Assembly: GCF_000284595.1 (NCBI RefSeq)
Contig: NC_017671.1
Location: 3,939,001-4,003,000 of the forward strand
Direction of reading: 5' to 3'
Origin: Stenotrophomonas maltophilia D457
Lineage (GTDB): Bacteria; Pseudomonadota; Gammaproteobacteria; Xanthomonadales; Xanthomonadaceae
Length of the DNA stretch: 64,000 nt
Shown here: piece by piece, positions 44,093-52,541 of the stretch
Layout: each line of letters starts with the position of its first letter
How positions within the stretch are numbered: the stretch's first letter is position 1
Notes under the pieces: model-generated
What the model was told of the DNA's origin: nothing
The model's database searches: none
What the model saw: the letters and a program-made list of their open reading frames with translations, nothing else
Position numbers and translations under genes: made by a program

Positions 44093-44710
44093 GTGGCGCT
44101 GTCCTACCTGGCGCTGGGCGACTCGTACACCATCGGTGAAGCGGTTGCGGTCGAAGGCCGCTGGCCGTACCAGCTCGCCGCCGCCCTGCGTGCGCAGGAT
44201 GTGGCGCTGGCCGACCCGCAGACCATCGCCACCACCGGCTGGACCACCGACGAGCTGGACGCCGGCATCGATGCGGCCGCGCCGCAGGGCCCGTTCGATT
44301 TCGTCAGCCTGCTGATCGGCGTCAACAACCAGTACCGCGGCCGGCCGCTGGACGAGTACCGCGTACAGTTCCACGCCCTGCTGCAGCGGGCGATCGGCTT
44401 TGCCGGTGGCCGCCCCGGGCGTGTGCTGGTGCTGTCCTTCCCCGACTGGGGCGCGACGCCGTTCGGTATCGGCAGCGGCCGTGACCTGGCCGCGATCGAG
44501 ATCGAGACCGACGAATTCAACGCGGCCGCTGAAGTGATCTGCACCCAGCAGGGCGTGGCCTTCGTCGACATCACCGACATCAGCCGTGACCACGGTGGCG
44601 ACCCGGCGATGATCGCCGACGACGGCCTGCACCCTTCAGCACGGATGTACGCGCTGTGGAGCGCGCGCGCGCTGCCGGTCGCCTCCCACCTGCTCGGCGG
44701 AACGGACTGA
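44093..44710 (+). CDS. SGNH/GDSL-type hydrolase
   Basis: A 205-residue esterase-like protein without a signal peptide. Block I is LALGDSYTIGE (nucleophile serine about residue 11), Block III is LIGVNNQYRG with its conserved Asn, and Block V is DGLHPSARMY, giving the catalytic Asp and His. The start is GTG at 44093, three bases after the alaA stop, so it is co-translated with alaA. The methyltransferase gene begins 4 bp after its stop. Substrate unknown; small intracellular SGNH esterases of this type often lack an assigned role. Confidence 0.86.
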   Translation: MALSYLALGDSYTIGEAVAVEGRWPYQLAAALRAQDVALADPQTIATTGWTTDELDAGIDAAAPQGPFDFVSLLIGVNNQYRGRPLDEYRVQFHALLQRAIGFAGGRPGRVLVLSFPDWGATPFGIGSGRDLAAIEIETDEFNAAAEVICTQQGVAFVDITDISRDHGGDPAMIADDGLHPSARMYALWSARALPVASHLLGGTD

Positions 44711-44714
44711 CCCG

Positions 44715-45434
44715 ATGGATGGCACGCCACGGAACGGCCAGCCCCTGCCCTGCACACCCTTGAGCGCCGCGCAGGCCCGCGCGATCGCCGAGGCATTCCG
44801 CCCCGCACACGCCTGGGCCAGCCGCCGCGACTACTACTACACCCGCAGCAAGCTGGGCAGCGACCCGCTGTATGACGGCGTGCTGCAGCACCTGCCTGGC
44901 GACGGGCAACCCGTGCTGGACCTGGGCTGCGGGCTGGGCCTGTTCGCCCACGTGCTGCGCCAGCGCGGTGGCTGCCAGCCCTACCTGGGCGTGGACGTGG
45001 ATGCCGGCAAGATCGCCCGTGCCCAGCGTGCCGCCACCGGCCTGCCCGCTGTGCGCTTCGACTGTCTGGACGTGCAGGCGCCGCTGCCGGCGCAGGCCGG
45101 GCATGTGCTGCTGCTGGATGTGCTGCAGTACCTGGACGCGGGCCCACAGCAGGCACTGCTGCGTGAGGCCAGTATGCGGGTCGCTCCCGGCGGCCGCCTG
45201 CTGCTGCGCACGCCACTGGCCACCGGCGATGGCCGCGACCGCACCACGCGGGTGGCGGACCGGCTGGCCTGGCTGGTCGGCTGGATGGGCACGCGGCCGC
45301 GCCACTACCCCGACCCGCAGGTGCTGCAGGCGACACTGGCCGAGGCTGGATTGAAAGTGACGGCCCCGCGCCCCCTGCACGGGCGCACGCCGTTCAACAG
45401 CTGGTTGCTGGTGGCCGAACGCCCCGCGTTGTAG
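44715..45434 (+). CDS. Class I SAM-dependent methyltransferase
   Basis: A 239-residue methyltransferase. Motif I is VLDLGCGLGLFAHVL near residue 70, followed by YLGVDVD for the acidic ribose-binding position and a post-motif region with LLLDVLQYLDAG. It is cytoplasmic with no known substrate. The gene follows the SGNH hydrolase by 4 bp. Its TAG stop (45432-45434) is part of the GTAG head of a repeat. The neighbouring NodB-type deacetylase is convergent and could be related by envelope function, but nothing shows that directly. Confidence 0.82.
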   Translation: MDGTPRNGQPLPCTPLSAAQARAIAEAFRPAHAWASRRDYYYTRSKLGSDPLYDGVLQHLPGDGQPVLDLGCGLGLFAHVLRQRGGCQPYLGVDVDAGKIARAQRAATGLPAVRFDCLDVQAPLPAQAGHVLLLDVLQYLDAGPQQALLREASMRVAPGGRLLLRTPLATGDGRDRTTRVADRLAWLVGWMGTRPRHYPDPQVLQATLAEAGLKVTAPRPLHGRTPFNSWLLVAERPAL

Positions 45435-45517
45435 CGCCGAGTGCAGCATGTGCCGGCGCTACGCTACAGGATGATCGCCAACCCTTGTAGCGCCGAGCCC
45501 ATGCTCGGCTGCTCTAC
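45431..45517. repeat. SMAG-type repeats between the methyltransferase and the deacetylase
   Basis: A degenerate GTAG-headed element (45431-45462, GCGCCGAG core) overlaps the methyltransferase stop, and a well-kept element lies at 45487-45517 (GTAGCGCCGAGCCCATGCTC, then CGGCTGCTCTAC). They separate two convergent genes. Confidence 0.75.
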
Positions 45518-45534
45518 ACCACCAGGGCCCGGCG

Positions 45535-46314
45535 TTACGGAACCGGCAGCCGCGCCTTCAGCCCCCGCTCGTCCAGCGCCTGCAGCACGCGTTCGATGAT
45601 CGCCAGGTTGTGGCCGTGGGCGGCCCCCTCATGCAGCAGCACGATGGCGCCCGGGCGCAGGTCCGGCAGCAGCCGCGACAGCACGCCCTCCGGCGTGCAG
45701 CCGACACCGTCGTAGCCACGGGCGCTCCAGCCCACGCGCACCAGTCCCAGCGCCTTCAGCACCGGCGCCACGAACGGATTGGTCATGCCCACCACCGAAC
45801 GGTACCAGCGCACCGGGCGGCCGCTTACCGCGTGCAGCGCATGCTGGCATCCCTCGATCTCGGCACGCATCGCTGCCGGGCCCAGCCGCCAGAAGCGCGC
45901 CTGCGGATGGCTGTGGCTGTGGTTGCCCAGGTCGTGGCCGCGGCGCAGGATCTCCTGCACCAGGTCCGGCTGTGCCAGCGCACGCTCGCCCACCAGGAAG
46001 AAGGTGGCGCGGGCCTGGTAGCGGTCCAGCAGGTCGAGCACCGCACGGGTCTCCGGGCCGGGACCGTCATCGATGGTCAACCAGACGCTGTTTCCGGCCT
46101 CTCCCATCCGGCTCAGCACCGGCGCGTAGAAGCGGCTGTTGGGCAGGAATACCGGCACCAGGAACAGTGCGTGGCTGGCCACCATCACGGGCAGCCCCCA
46201 GTGCCAGCCGGCCAGGGCCCAGACCAGGATCACGGCCAGCTGCGACGCCACCAGCCAGGGCAGCCAGCGCCAGGGCCGGGTCGGGATGCGATGCAATGTT
46301 CCTGCGTTGCTCAT
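45535..46314 (-). CDS. NodB-type polysaccharide deacetylase family protein
   Basis: A 259-residue protein with two hydrophobic N-terminal segments (about residues 18-57) followed by a carbohydrate-esterase-4 domain. The metal and catalytic motifs are TIDDGPG (motif 1, about residue 82), HSHSHPQ (motif 2, about residue 132) and RSVVGMTNP (motif 3 variant of the usual RPP). The end carries the LLHEG motif 5. It is probably anchored in the inner membrane and deacetylates an envelope or exported polysaccharide. The start at 46314 is preferred; the Met at 46329 adds five residues. It is divergent from the glutaredoxin fusion gene, 59 bp away. Confidence 0.84.
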   Translation of the reverse strand: MSNAGTLHRIPTRPWRWLPWLVASQLAVILVWALAGWHWGLPVMVASHALFLVPVFLPNSRFYAPVLSRMGEAGNSVWLTIDDGPGPETRAVLDLLDRYQARATFFLVGERALAQPDLVQEILRRGHDLGNHSHSHPQARFWRLGPAAMRAEIEGCQHALHAVSGRPVRWYRSVVGMTNPFVAPVLKALGLVRVGWSARGYDGVGCTPEGVLSRLLPDLRPGAIVLLHEGAAHGHNLAIIERVLQALDERGLKARLPVP

Positions 46315-46373
46315 CCCCCATGATGCCATGAGGGGTAGAATTGATGATTCGAATTCCCGGAACCCCGACGTCC

Positions 46374-47300
46374 ATGTCCCTCGATCCCGCCCTGCGTTCG
46401 CGCATCGAATCCATCCTCAACGCCAACCGCGTCGTGCTGTTCATGAAGGGCCAGCCGTCGATGCCGCAGTGCGGTTTCTCGGCCAAGGCCGTGGGCGCCC
46501 TGCAGGACCTCGGCGTCGAGTTCGCCCACGTCAACGTGCTGGCCGACCAGGAAATCCGTGAAGGCATCAAGGCCTATGGCGACTGGCCGACCATTCCGCA
46601 GCTGTACATCGACGGCGAACTGGTCGGCGGCAGCGACATCGTGCTGCAGATGGCTGCCAGCGGCGAGCTGAGCAGCGTGCTGGGCCTGGCCGCGCCGGAC
46701 CGTACCCCGCCGAGCATCACCGTCACCCCGGCGGCCGTGGAAATGCTCAAGGGCGCGCTGGCCGATGCCCCGGGCGCTGCTCTGCAGCTGTCCATCGACG
46801 CCGGTTTCCAGCCGAACTTCCAGCTGGCCCCGCACGACGAAGGCGCCATCGCCGCCGAGTCCAACGGCCTGCGCGTGCAGTTCGACCTGGCCAGCGCCCG
46901 TCGCGCCAACGGCATCACCATCGACTGGGTGGACGACATCCGCGGCAAGGGCCTGGCCATCGACAACCCGAATGCGCCCAAGCCGGTGCAGGAAATCAGC
47001 GTGCGCGATGCCGACGACCTGGTGCGTGCCGGCAACATCACCCTGGTGGACGTGCGCCCGGCCGACGAGCGTGAAATCGCCGCCGTGGGCGTGCCGTTCA
47101 AGACCTTCGACGGCAACTGCCGCGCCGCGCTGGAAGCCCTGCCCAAGGACACCGCGCTGGCCTTCATGTGCCACCACGGTGGCCGCAGCGCGCAGGCCGC
47201 CGAGCAGTTCCGCGCCCTGGGCTTCACCAAGGTGTTCAACGTCACCGGCGGCATCAACGCCTGGTCGGAAGACGTCGACAACGGCGTGCCGAAGTACTGA
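46374..47300 (+). CDS. Grx4-type monothiol glutaredoxin fused to an A-type-like domain and a rhodanese
   Basis: A 308-residue three-domain protein. Residues 1-105 are a monothiol glutaredoxin with the CGFS active site at Cys33 (MPQCGFS) and the WPTIPQLYI glutathione-binding region, the type that carries Fe-S clusters. Residues about 115-205 resemble a HesB/IscA A-type fold but contain no cysteine, so it cannot bind a cluster in the usual way. Residues about 215-308 are a rhodanese with loop CHHGGRS and catalytic Cys266. The start at 46374 begins exactly at the glutaredoxin fold. The combination suggests a role in iron-sulfur or sulfur trafficking. The gene ends 10 bp before a repeat. Confidence 0.9.
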   Translation: MSLDPALRSRIESILNANRVVLFMKGQPSMPQCGFSAKAVGALQDLGVEFAHVNVLADQEIREGIKAYGDWPTIPQLYIDGELVGGSDIVLQMAASGELSSVLGLAAPDRTPPSITVTPAAVEMLKGALADAPGAALQLSIDAGFQPNFQLAPHDEGAIAAESNGLRVQFDLASARRANGITIDWVDDIRGKGLAIDNPNAPKPVQEISVRDADDLVRAGNITLVDVRPADEREIAAVGVPFKTFDGNCRAALEALPKDTALAFMCHHGGRSAQAAEQFRALGFTKVFNVTGGINAWSEDVDNGVPKY

Positions 47301-47310
47301 TTGAAGGCCC

Positions 47311-47350
47311 GGGGTCAGAGCCCTTTCCTGCGGAAAGGCGATCTGACCCC
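47311..47350. repeat. Inverted repeat GGGGTCAGA/TCTGACCCC
   Basis: GGGGTCAGAG at 47311-47320 pairs with the end ATCTGACCCC at 47341-47350. An inner hairpin CCTTTCC/GGAAAGG lies between the arms. Such ...GTCAGA... palindromes are common between genes in Xanthomonadaceae. It lies directly downstream of the glutaredoxin fusion and may act as its terminator together with the next palindrome. Confidence 0.65.
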
Positions 47351-47351
47351 T

Positions 47352-47418
47352 AAAAAGGGGACGGAGGGAATTAAGTTGTTTGTGGCAAAAACGACTTAAT
47401 TCCCTCCGTCCCCTTTTT
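47352..47418. terminator. 25-bp perfect palindrome acting as a possible bidirectional terminator
   Basis: Perfect 25-bp arms (47352-47376 and 47394-47418) surround a 17-base loop. The outer ends are runs of five A or T residues and the stem starts with GGGGACGGAGGGAATTAAG. It lies between the convergent glutaredoxin fusion and DUF924 genes, and the latter's TAA stop begins 2 bp further. It also resembles palindromes seen scattered in other proteobacterial genomes, so a mobile REP-like origin is possible. Confidence 0.7.
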
Positions 47419-47419
47419 C

Positions 47420-47962
47420 TTAGCCGGCGAAACCGCCTTCGGCCAGGTAGTCCAGCTCTTCCGGTGAAGGAATGCGACCCAGTACGGCGTTGCGGTGGGG
47501 GAAGCGACCGAAGCGGCGGATGATGTCGCGGTGCAGCTCGGCGTACTGCAGGTATTCCTTGTCGCCCAGCACGTCGAACATCGCCACCGAGCGGTCCTGG
47601 TCCAGCGGATCCTCGGAGTGCTCGAACGGCAGGTAGATGAAGGCGCGCAGCTTGGGCACCAGCTGCAGGTCCAGGCCTTCCTCGATGGCGCGCATGGCGT
47701 AGTGCCGGGCCAGGCCATCGGTGGCGTAGGAATGGGCGCTACCGCGGAAGCAGTTGCGCGGGAACTGGTCCAGCAGCAGCATCAGCGCCAGTGCGCCCTC
47801 GGCACTGCCCAGCCAGTGTTCGCGCGCGCGCGAGGCGGCTGCGAAATGCTCATCCAGGAACAACTGGCGGAACTGCGCGTCGAACGCATCATCGCGGGCG
47901 AACCACTTCGCAGGGCCCGCCTCTTTCCAGAATTCCACCACGTGCGCGGCAACGTCCATCAC
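47420..47962 (-). CDS. DUF924 family protein
   Basis: A 180-residue protein of the DUF924 family, a helical, TPR-like cytoplasmic protein of unknown function. Family landmarks are the start VVEFWKEAGPAKWF, the conserved LLLDQFPRNCFRGSAHSYATD (core DQFPRN) and the C-terminal RFGRFPHRNAVLGR. The start at 47962 or the second Met at 47959 are both possible. Its stop is followed immediately by a long palindrome. Confidence 0.9.
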   Translation of the reverse strand: MMDVAAHVVEFWKEAGPAKWFARDDAFDAQFRQLFLDEHFAAASRAREHWLGSAEGALALMLLLDQFPRNCFRGSAHSYATDGLARHYAMRAIEEGLDLQLVPKLRAFIYLPFEHSEDPLDQDRSVAMFDVLGDKEYLQYAELHRDIIRRFGRFPHRNAVLGRIPSPEELDYLAEGGFAG

Positions 47963-48002
47963 CTACTCCCCAGGGCCGGCGCGCCGCGCCAGGCCATCAT
48001 CA

Positions 48003-48779
48003 TCATTCGTCGAAGCGCAGGTGGCGGACCGACTTGCCGTTGCGCCGGATAAGCTTAAGCGCCTCGATACCGATCTGGATATGGTTTTCCACGAACTGGG
48101 AGCTGACCTTGGCATCGGAGGCCTCGGTCTTGACCCCATCGGGGATCATCGGCTGGTCCGACACCAACAGCAGTGCGCCGCTGGGAATGTGGTTGGCGAA
48201 GCCAGCGGCGAACACGGTGGCGGTTTCCATGTCGATGGCCATGCAGCGCATCGCCCGCAGCCGCTCCTTGAACGCCTCGTCGTGCTCCCAGACCCGGCGG
48301 TTGGTGGTGTAGACGGTACCGGTCCAGTAGTCGTGGCCGAGATCACGGATCATGGTCGAGACCGCACGCTGCAGCGCGAACGCCGGCAAGGCCGGCACTT
48401 CCGGCGGCAGGTAGTCGCCCGAAGTGCCCTCACCGCGGATCGCTGCGATCGGCAGCACCAGGTCACCCAGCTGGTTCTTGCGCTTCAGGCCACCGCACTT
48501 GCCCAGGAACAGCACCGCCTTGGGCATCACCGCCGACAGCAGGTCCATGATGATCGCGGCATTGGGGCTGCCCATGCCGAAGTTGATCATGGTGATGCCA
48601 TCGATGGTGGCGCTGGCCATCGGCCGGTCCAGGCCGATGACCGGGGCGCCGGTCAGCGCGGAGAAGGTGTGCAGGTAGCCGCCGAAATTGGTCAGCAGGA
48701 TATGCTGGCCGAACTGGTCCAGCGGAACGCCGGTATAACGCGGCAGCCAGTTGTCGACGATTTCCTGTTTGCTCTTCAT
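48003..48779 (-). CDS. amn: AMP nucleosidase (PNP/UDP family, short form)
   Basis: A 258-residue member of the nucleoside phosphorylase superfamily. Its sequence follows the C-terminal catalytic domain of E. coli Amn: INFGMGSPNAAII, FLGKCGGLKRKNQLGD, TGTVYTTNRRVWE, MAIDMETATVFAAGF and QFVENHIQIGI. E. coli Amn also has an N-terminal regulatory domain that is absent here, as in other Xanthomonad forms. Amn cleaves AMP to adenine and ribose-5-phosphate. The ATG at 48779 is preferred over an upstream in-frame Met. It lies 40 bp upstream of the DUF924 gene on the same strand, so they may be co-transcribed. Confidence 0.87.
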   Translation of the reverse strand: MKSKQEIVDNWLPRYTGVPLDQFGQHILLTNFGGYLHTFSALTGAPVIGLDRPMASATIDGITMINFGMGSPNAAIIMDLLSAVMPKAVLFLGKCGGLKRKNQLGDLVLPIAAIRGEGTSGDYLPPEVPALPAFALQRAVSTMIRDLGHDYWTGTVYTTNRRVWEHDEAFKERLRAMRCMAIDMETATVFAAGFANHIPSGALLLVSDQPMIPDGVKTEASDAKVSSQFVENHIQIGIEALKLIRRNGKSVRHLRFDE

Positions 48780-48846
48780 GCCCGGTCCGGTTCTGCAGGG
48801 GCGCCATTGTAGGCAACGCTGCGCCTGCCCTGCCACACAAAGAGAA

Positions 48847-48868
48847 GGGGCGGCCCAACGGCCGCCCC
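48847..48868 (-). terminator. Terminator after the autotransporter gene
   Basis: GGGGCGGCC and GGCCGCCCC form a 9-bp stem with a CAAC loop. On the minus strand it is followed by a T-rich tail (TTCTCTTTG). It lies 28 bp after the autotransporter stop and ahead of the AMP nucleosidase gene. Confidence 0.75.
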
Positions 48869-48896
48869 TCCTGGTTTCCCTGCGGGAGCCGGTGGC

Positions 48897-51800
48897 TTAG
48901 AAACGCACCGACCAGCGCAGGTTGGCACCGTGGTCGCGGCTTTCGTCGCCGAACTGGCCGCTGTAGCCCAGTTCCAGCTGCTGCTTGGCGGTCAGCCAGG
49001 CCGAGAGGCCCAGTTCGGCCACCACCGCGCTGTCGGCGATGGGTGCACCGTTGACCACGAAGCTGTCACCGCCGGTGGCAAAGCCCAGGCGGGCCGACGG
49101 GTTGCGGTCGCCGCTGGCGTGGCGGTACGCCACCGCGCCGCGCACGTGCAACCAGCTGTCCTGCTGGAACGAGGCCTTCAGGCCCTTGTCGAAGCGCACG
49201 CCGGCCGTGGCCAGGGTGGTGCGCACGTCGTCCACCGAACCCTGCAGGGCCGCAGCACCGCCACGCTCGTTCACGTGCTTGGTGTCCACTTCCACGCGGG
49301 CCACCTGCACGTACGGCTCCAGGCCAGCCTCGCGGCCACCGAAGCGGTAGGCCGCTTCGATGAAGGCCTGGCGGGTACGCGCGTCGTAGCGGGCGCTCAG
49401 GGTGTCGCTGTAACCGGCGAACGCCAGCTCACGGGTACTGTCCACATCGTGTTCGCTCCATGCCAGGCCGCCACGCAGGCCGAAACCGCCCCAGTTGTGG
49501 CTGGCGTAGGCGCCGAAGTGGGTGTTGTCCACCTTCGACCTCGCACGGCGCCCTTCGCCCTGCTTCACGTCGGTGCGGCCGGTACCGGCCAGCACGCCCA
49601 CCTGCCAGCCGCCGAACTCGCGGTCGGCACCGACCAGCAGGCCGTTGCTGTTGGCTTCGGTGCGGGCGGTGTTGGTGTTGCCATCCAGCGTGGTGCTGCC
49701 GGCCAGGGCCTGCACCCACACACCGGTGGCGTCGCCGCCTTCGGCACCCGGTGCAGCGGCACCGGCACGGCGGGCCAGCGCGGCATCACGCACGTAGCGG
49801 CTGCCTTCCAGCAGGGCCGCGCTGGTGGCGGCATGCAGTTCGCCGCTGAGGCTGTCCAGTGCGCTGCCCACCTGTTCCGGGAACAGCATGGTCAGCGGAC
49901 GCGGCAGGCCCTGGTTGACCGCCAGACCGTCGACCACGGTGGCCACGGCCAACTGGTTGGCGGTGGTGGCCGCGGTAGCCAGCGCGTTGCCGCGGGTCAC
50001 TTCAATGCGCGCGCCGGCGGCGGAGTAGGCCAGGCCGAACTGCAGGAAGGGCGAGAAGGCGCTGAAATCGGTGCTGGCGAACCGACCGTTCACGCCGCCG
50101 TCGGCCTGGATGAAGTTGAACTGCTCGCCCAGGTAGTAGGTGCCCGGTTCCGGCAGCGCCACCAGGGTGCCGCCCAGGGTGGCGGTGCCGGTCACGTGCA
50201 GCTGGTCGCTGCGGCTGCCCGGGGCCACTTCGGCCTGGTACACGCCAGTGGCGGTCTGCACATAGTCACCGTTGATGGTGAGCGTGCCGATGGAGTTGCC
50301 CGGAGCGATGATGCCGGCCACGGTGGTGTTTCCCAGCTGGCCCACGCCCTTCAGCGTGCCCTTTTCACCCACGAAGGTGCTGCCGCCGGTCTGCACGCCG
50401 TTGAAGGACACCACGCCGCCGGTGACGGTCAGGTCCGAGCCGTCCAGCACACCGGTGGCGGTGATGCGGCTGCTGCCGCCCAGGCTGTTCAGCGCTGTGT
50501 TCTGCAGGGTGCCGTTCAGCAGGAAGGTTCCGCCGGTCACGTCCACGGCGCTGGTCAGCGTGTTCACGCCGTCCAGTTCCAGCACGCCTTCGCGCACCAC
50601 CGCGCCGTTGAAGCTGTTGTCGCCGCTCAGGCGCAGCCAGCCGATGCCGCTCTTGGTCAGTTTGCCCGGGCCGCCGATGTCATTGGTCCAGTCGTCCCAT
50701 GCATCACCTTCCCACACCTTCAGGCCGCCGGCCTTCTGGTTCATCACCACATCGGTGTCCACGCGCAGCGAGCCGTAGCCTTCGACGGCCGCAGCCAGGT
50801 TCATCAGGCCCCAGCCGTAGACATCGTCCACGCCTGCAGCACCCAGGTCGGTGGCGGTGGTCAGCAGCACGTCGCGCACCTGCGCGCTGTCCAGGTACGG
50901 GAAGCGCTCGAACAGCAGGCCCAGCGCGCCGGTGACGTGCGGGGCGGCCATGGACGTGCCGCTCAGTTCCTCGTAATCGGACGACGGGGTCTGGCTGATG
51001 ATGTCCACCACCAGGTTGCCATTGTCATCGTAGAAATCACCTTCGATCACCGAATCGGGACCGTACACGGTCGAGTTGATGTTCGAGCCGGGCGCGGCGA
51101 GGCACCAGTTCGCCGCCAGGCCACAGCGCATCGAGCGGTTGCTCAGCTCCAGGTCCTGATTGACGTTGACCACGGCCAGCCAGTACGGCTCGACGTCGGC
51201 GACGGCGCGCGGCAGCGAGGCATACATGCCGGCAATCGGCGCTTCTTCCGGCGAAGTGTTGGGCGAATCGGTGTTGCCAGCGGCCCATACCTGGATCAGT
51301 CCGCTGCTGCGCGAACCTTCGGCCATCGCAGCCAGACTGGCGGCGAACACCGGGTGCGACTGGTACATGTCCAGGTCTTCCGCTGTGGTCGGCTCGTTGG
51401 CCAGGCCCCAGCTGTGGTTGATGGCGCGCACACCCTGCTCGTTCATCTGCGCATACAGCTGCGGGTAGATCGAATCGTCGGCCTGGATGGCGGCGATGGT
51501 CTGTTCGTCCAGATACAGGGAACCGCCGATATTCACCACCGACAGGTAGGTGGCGCTGTTGGAGAACAGGCGGGCCACGCTCAGGTCGGCGCCGAAGGCA
51601 ACACCGTGGGTGCCGTGGCCATCACGGTTGGCGGCGATGGTGCCCGACACGTGGGTACCGTGCACGTTGTAGCTCAGGCCTTCGTAGAAGCCATTGCGCT
51701 CCAGCAGATCGGCATAGTCCGGGTCGAGCAGCTGGTAGGACACGGCCACCTGGTCACCGTCGCTGGCGAAGCAGGCGTCCGGGCCACTCAGCACTTCGCG

Positions 51801-52286
51801 CGCGCACAGGCTGCCATCGGCCAGCACATCGGCCAGATGGATGCTGCGGTGGTCCTTGCCGGCGAACTCGTCGTGGTCCAGGCCGGTGCCACTGTCGAAC
51901 ACGCCCAGGCGGATGCCGGTGCCGGTCAGTCCGCGTGCGTAGGCCACATCGGCGTTGATCGCCTGCAGGCCCCAGTCGCTGTTGAATTCGGTGGTGCGCC
52001 AGCTGGCGGCATCACCCGGCTTGCCCATGATGGGTTCCGGATCGACTTCCACATCGGCGGCGGCGGCGACGGCCAGCGACGGCGAAGCGGTGAGGACCGG
52101 TGCGGCAAACGCGGCCTGCAGGCTGCGCTGGAACTGGTAACGCGACAAGGCGTCTGCGTTGCTGTCCTGGGCCAGCGCCGGCAGAGCGGCGGCCATCAGC
52201 AGCGAGCCAACAATGGCCGAGGCCAGGGGTGAGGGGAGGATCGAGCGGCGGGAAGCGGTGGAGCGATACGACGGGAAGACAATCAT
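48897..52286 (-). CDS. Autotransporter with subtilisin-type (S8) serine protease passenger
   Basis: An 1129-residue type V-secreted protease. A long signal peptide (about 1-40, ending ALAQ) is followed by the S8 domain with the complete triad Asp131 (VFDSGTG), His209 (HGTHVSG) and Ser445 (SGTSMAAPH) and the oxyanion Asn338 (AAGN). A beta-helix-like linker (about 520-840) has repeated GGTFLLNGTL and GNSIGTLTINGDY segments typical of autotransporter passengers. The C-terminal barrel (about 850-1129) ends in Phe (LRWSVRF). Family members act as secreted proteases or virulence factors. The length and the full catalytic set indicate a functional gene. It is divergent from the amidohydrolase pair. 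Confidence 0.9.
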   Translation of the reverse strand: MIVFPSYRSTASRRSILPSPLASAIVGSLLMAAALPALAQDSNADALSRYQFQRSLQAAFAAPVLTASPSLAVAAAADVEVDPEPIMGKPGDAASWRTTEFNSDWGLQAINADVAYARGLTGTGIRLGVFDSGTGLDHDEFAGKDHRSIHLADVLADGSLCAREVLSGPDACFASDGDQVAVSYQLLDPDYADLLERNGFYEGLSYNVHGTHVSGTIAANRDGHGTHGVAFGADLSVARLFSNSATYLSVVNIGGSLYLDEQTIAAIQADDSIYPQLYAQMNEQGVRAINHSWGLANEPTTAEDLDMYQSHPVFAASLAAMAEGSRSSGLIQVWAAGNTDSPNTSPEEAPIAGMYASLPRAVADVEPYWLAVVNVNQDLELSNRSMRCGLAANWCLAAPGSNINSTVYGPDSVIEGDFYDDNGNLVVDIISQTPSSDYEELSGTSMAAPHVTGALGLLFERFPYLDSAQVRDVLLTTATDLGAAGVDDVYGWGLMNLAAAVEGYGSLRVDTDVVMNQKAGGLKVWEGDAWDDWTNDIGGPGKLTKSGIGWLRLSGDNSFNGAVVREGVLELDGVNTLTSAVDVTGGTFLLNGTLQNTALNSLGGSSRITATGVLDGSDLTVTGGVVSFNGVQTGGSTFVGEKGTLKGVGQLGNTTVAGIIAPGNSIGTLTINGDYVQTATGVYQAEVAPGSRSDQLHVTGTATLGGTLVALPEPGTYYLGEQFNFIQADGGVNGRFASTDFSAFSPFLQFGLAYSAAGARIEVTRGNALATAATTANQLAVATVVDGLAVNQGLPRPLTMLFPEQVGSALDSLSGELHAATSAALLEGSRYVRDAALARRAGAAAPGAEGGDATGVWVQALAGSTTLDGNTNTARTEANSNGLLVGADREFGGWQVGVLAGTGRTDVKQGEGRRARSKVDNTHFGAYASHNWGGFGLRGGLAWSEHDVDSTRELAFAGYSDTLSARYDARTRQAFIEAAYRFGGREAGLEPYVQVARVEVDTKHVNERGGAAALQGSVDDVRTTLATAGVRFDKGLKASFQQDSWLHVRGAVAYRHASGDRNPSARLGFATGGDSFVVNGAPIADSAVVAELGLSAWLTAKQQLELGYSGQFGDESRDHGANLRWSVRF

Positions 52287-52541
52287 CTGCAGTTACGTCC
52301 TTGATTCCTTGAAATATTTCAGGTGCAGCTCCGTCATGGAGCAATGGAAAGCACACCTCACGGCGGGTCAGCGCTCGCTGTCCCACCGGTTGGTAGCGGC
52401 AGGTGTCACAAAAAATTAATGCTTCGTTCAGAATTTTTGTATAGGAAAATCCCCACCCCTGCCCCTGCCCAAGGTCACTTGGCAAGTGGTATCGACGACG
52501 GATAGCGTCGGCGGATTCACGCGTGGGTTGGGGATCTCTGC

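Noticed and set aside
48930-52232. 1100-codon open frame opposite the autotransporter
   Set aside because: Antisense shadow with no domain; the opposite strand has a full catalytic triad, signal peptide and barrel.
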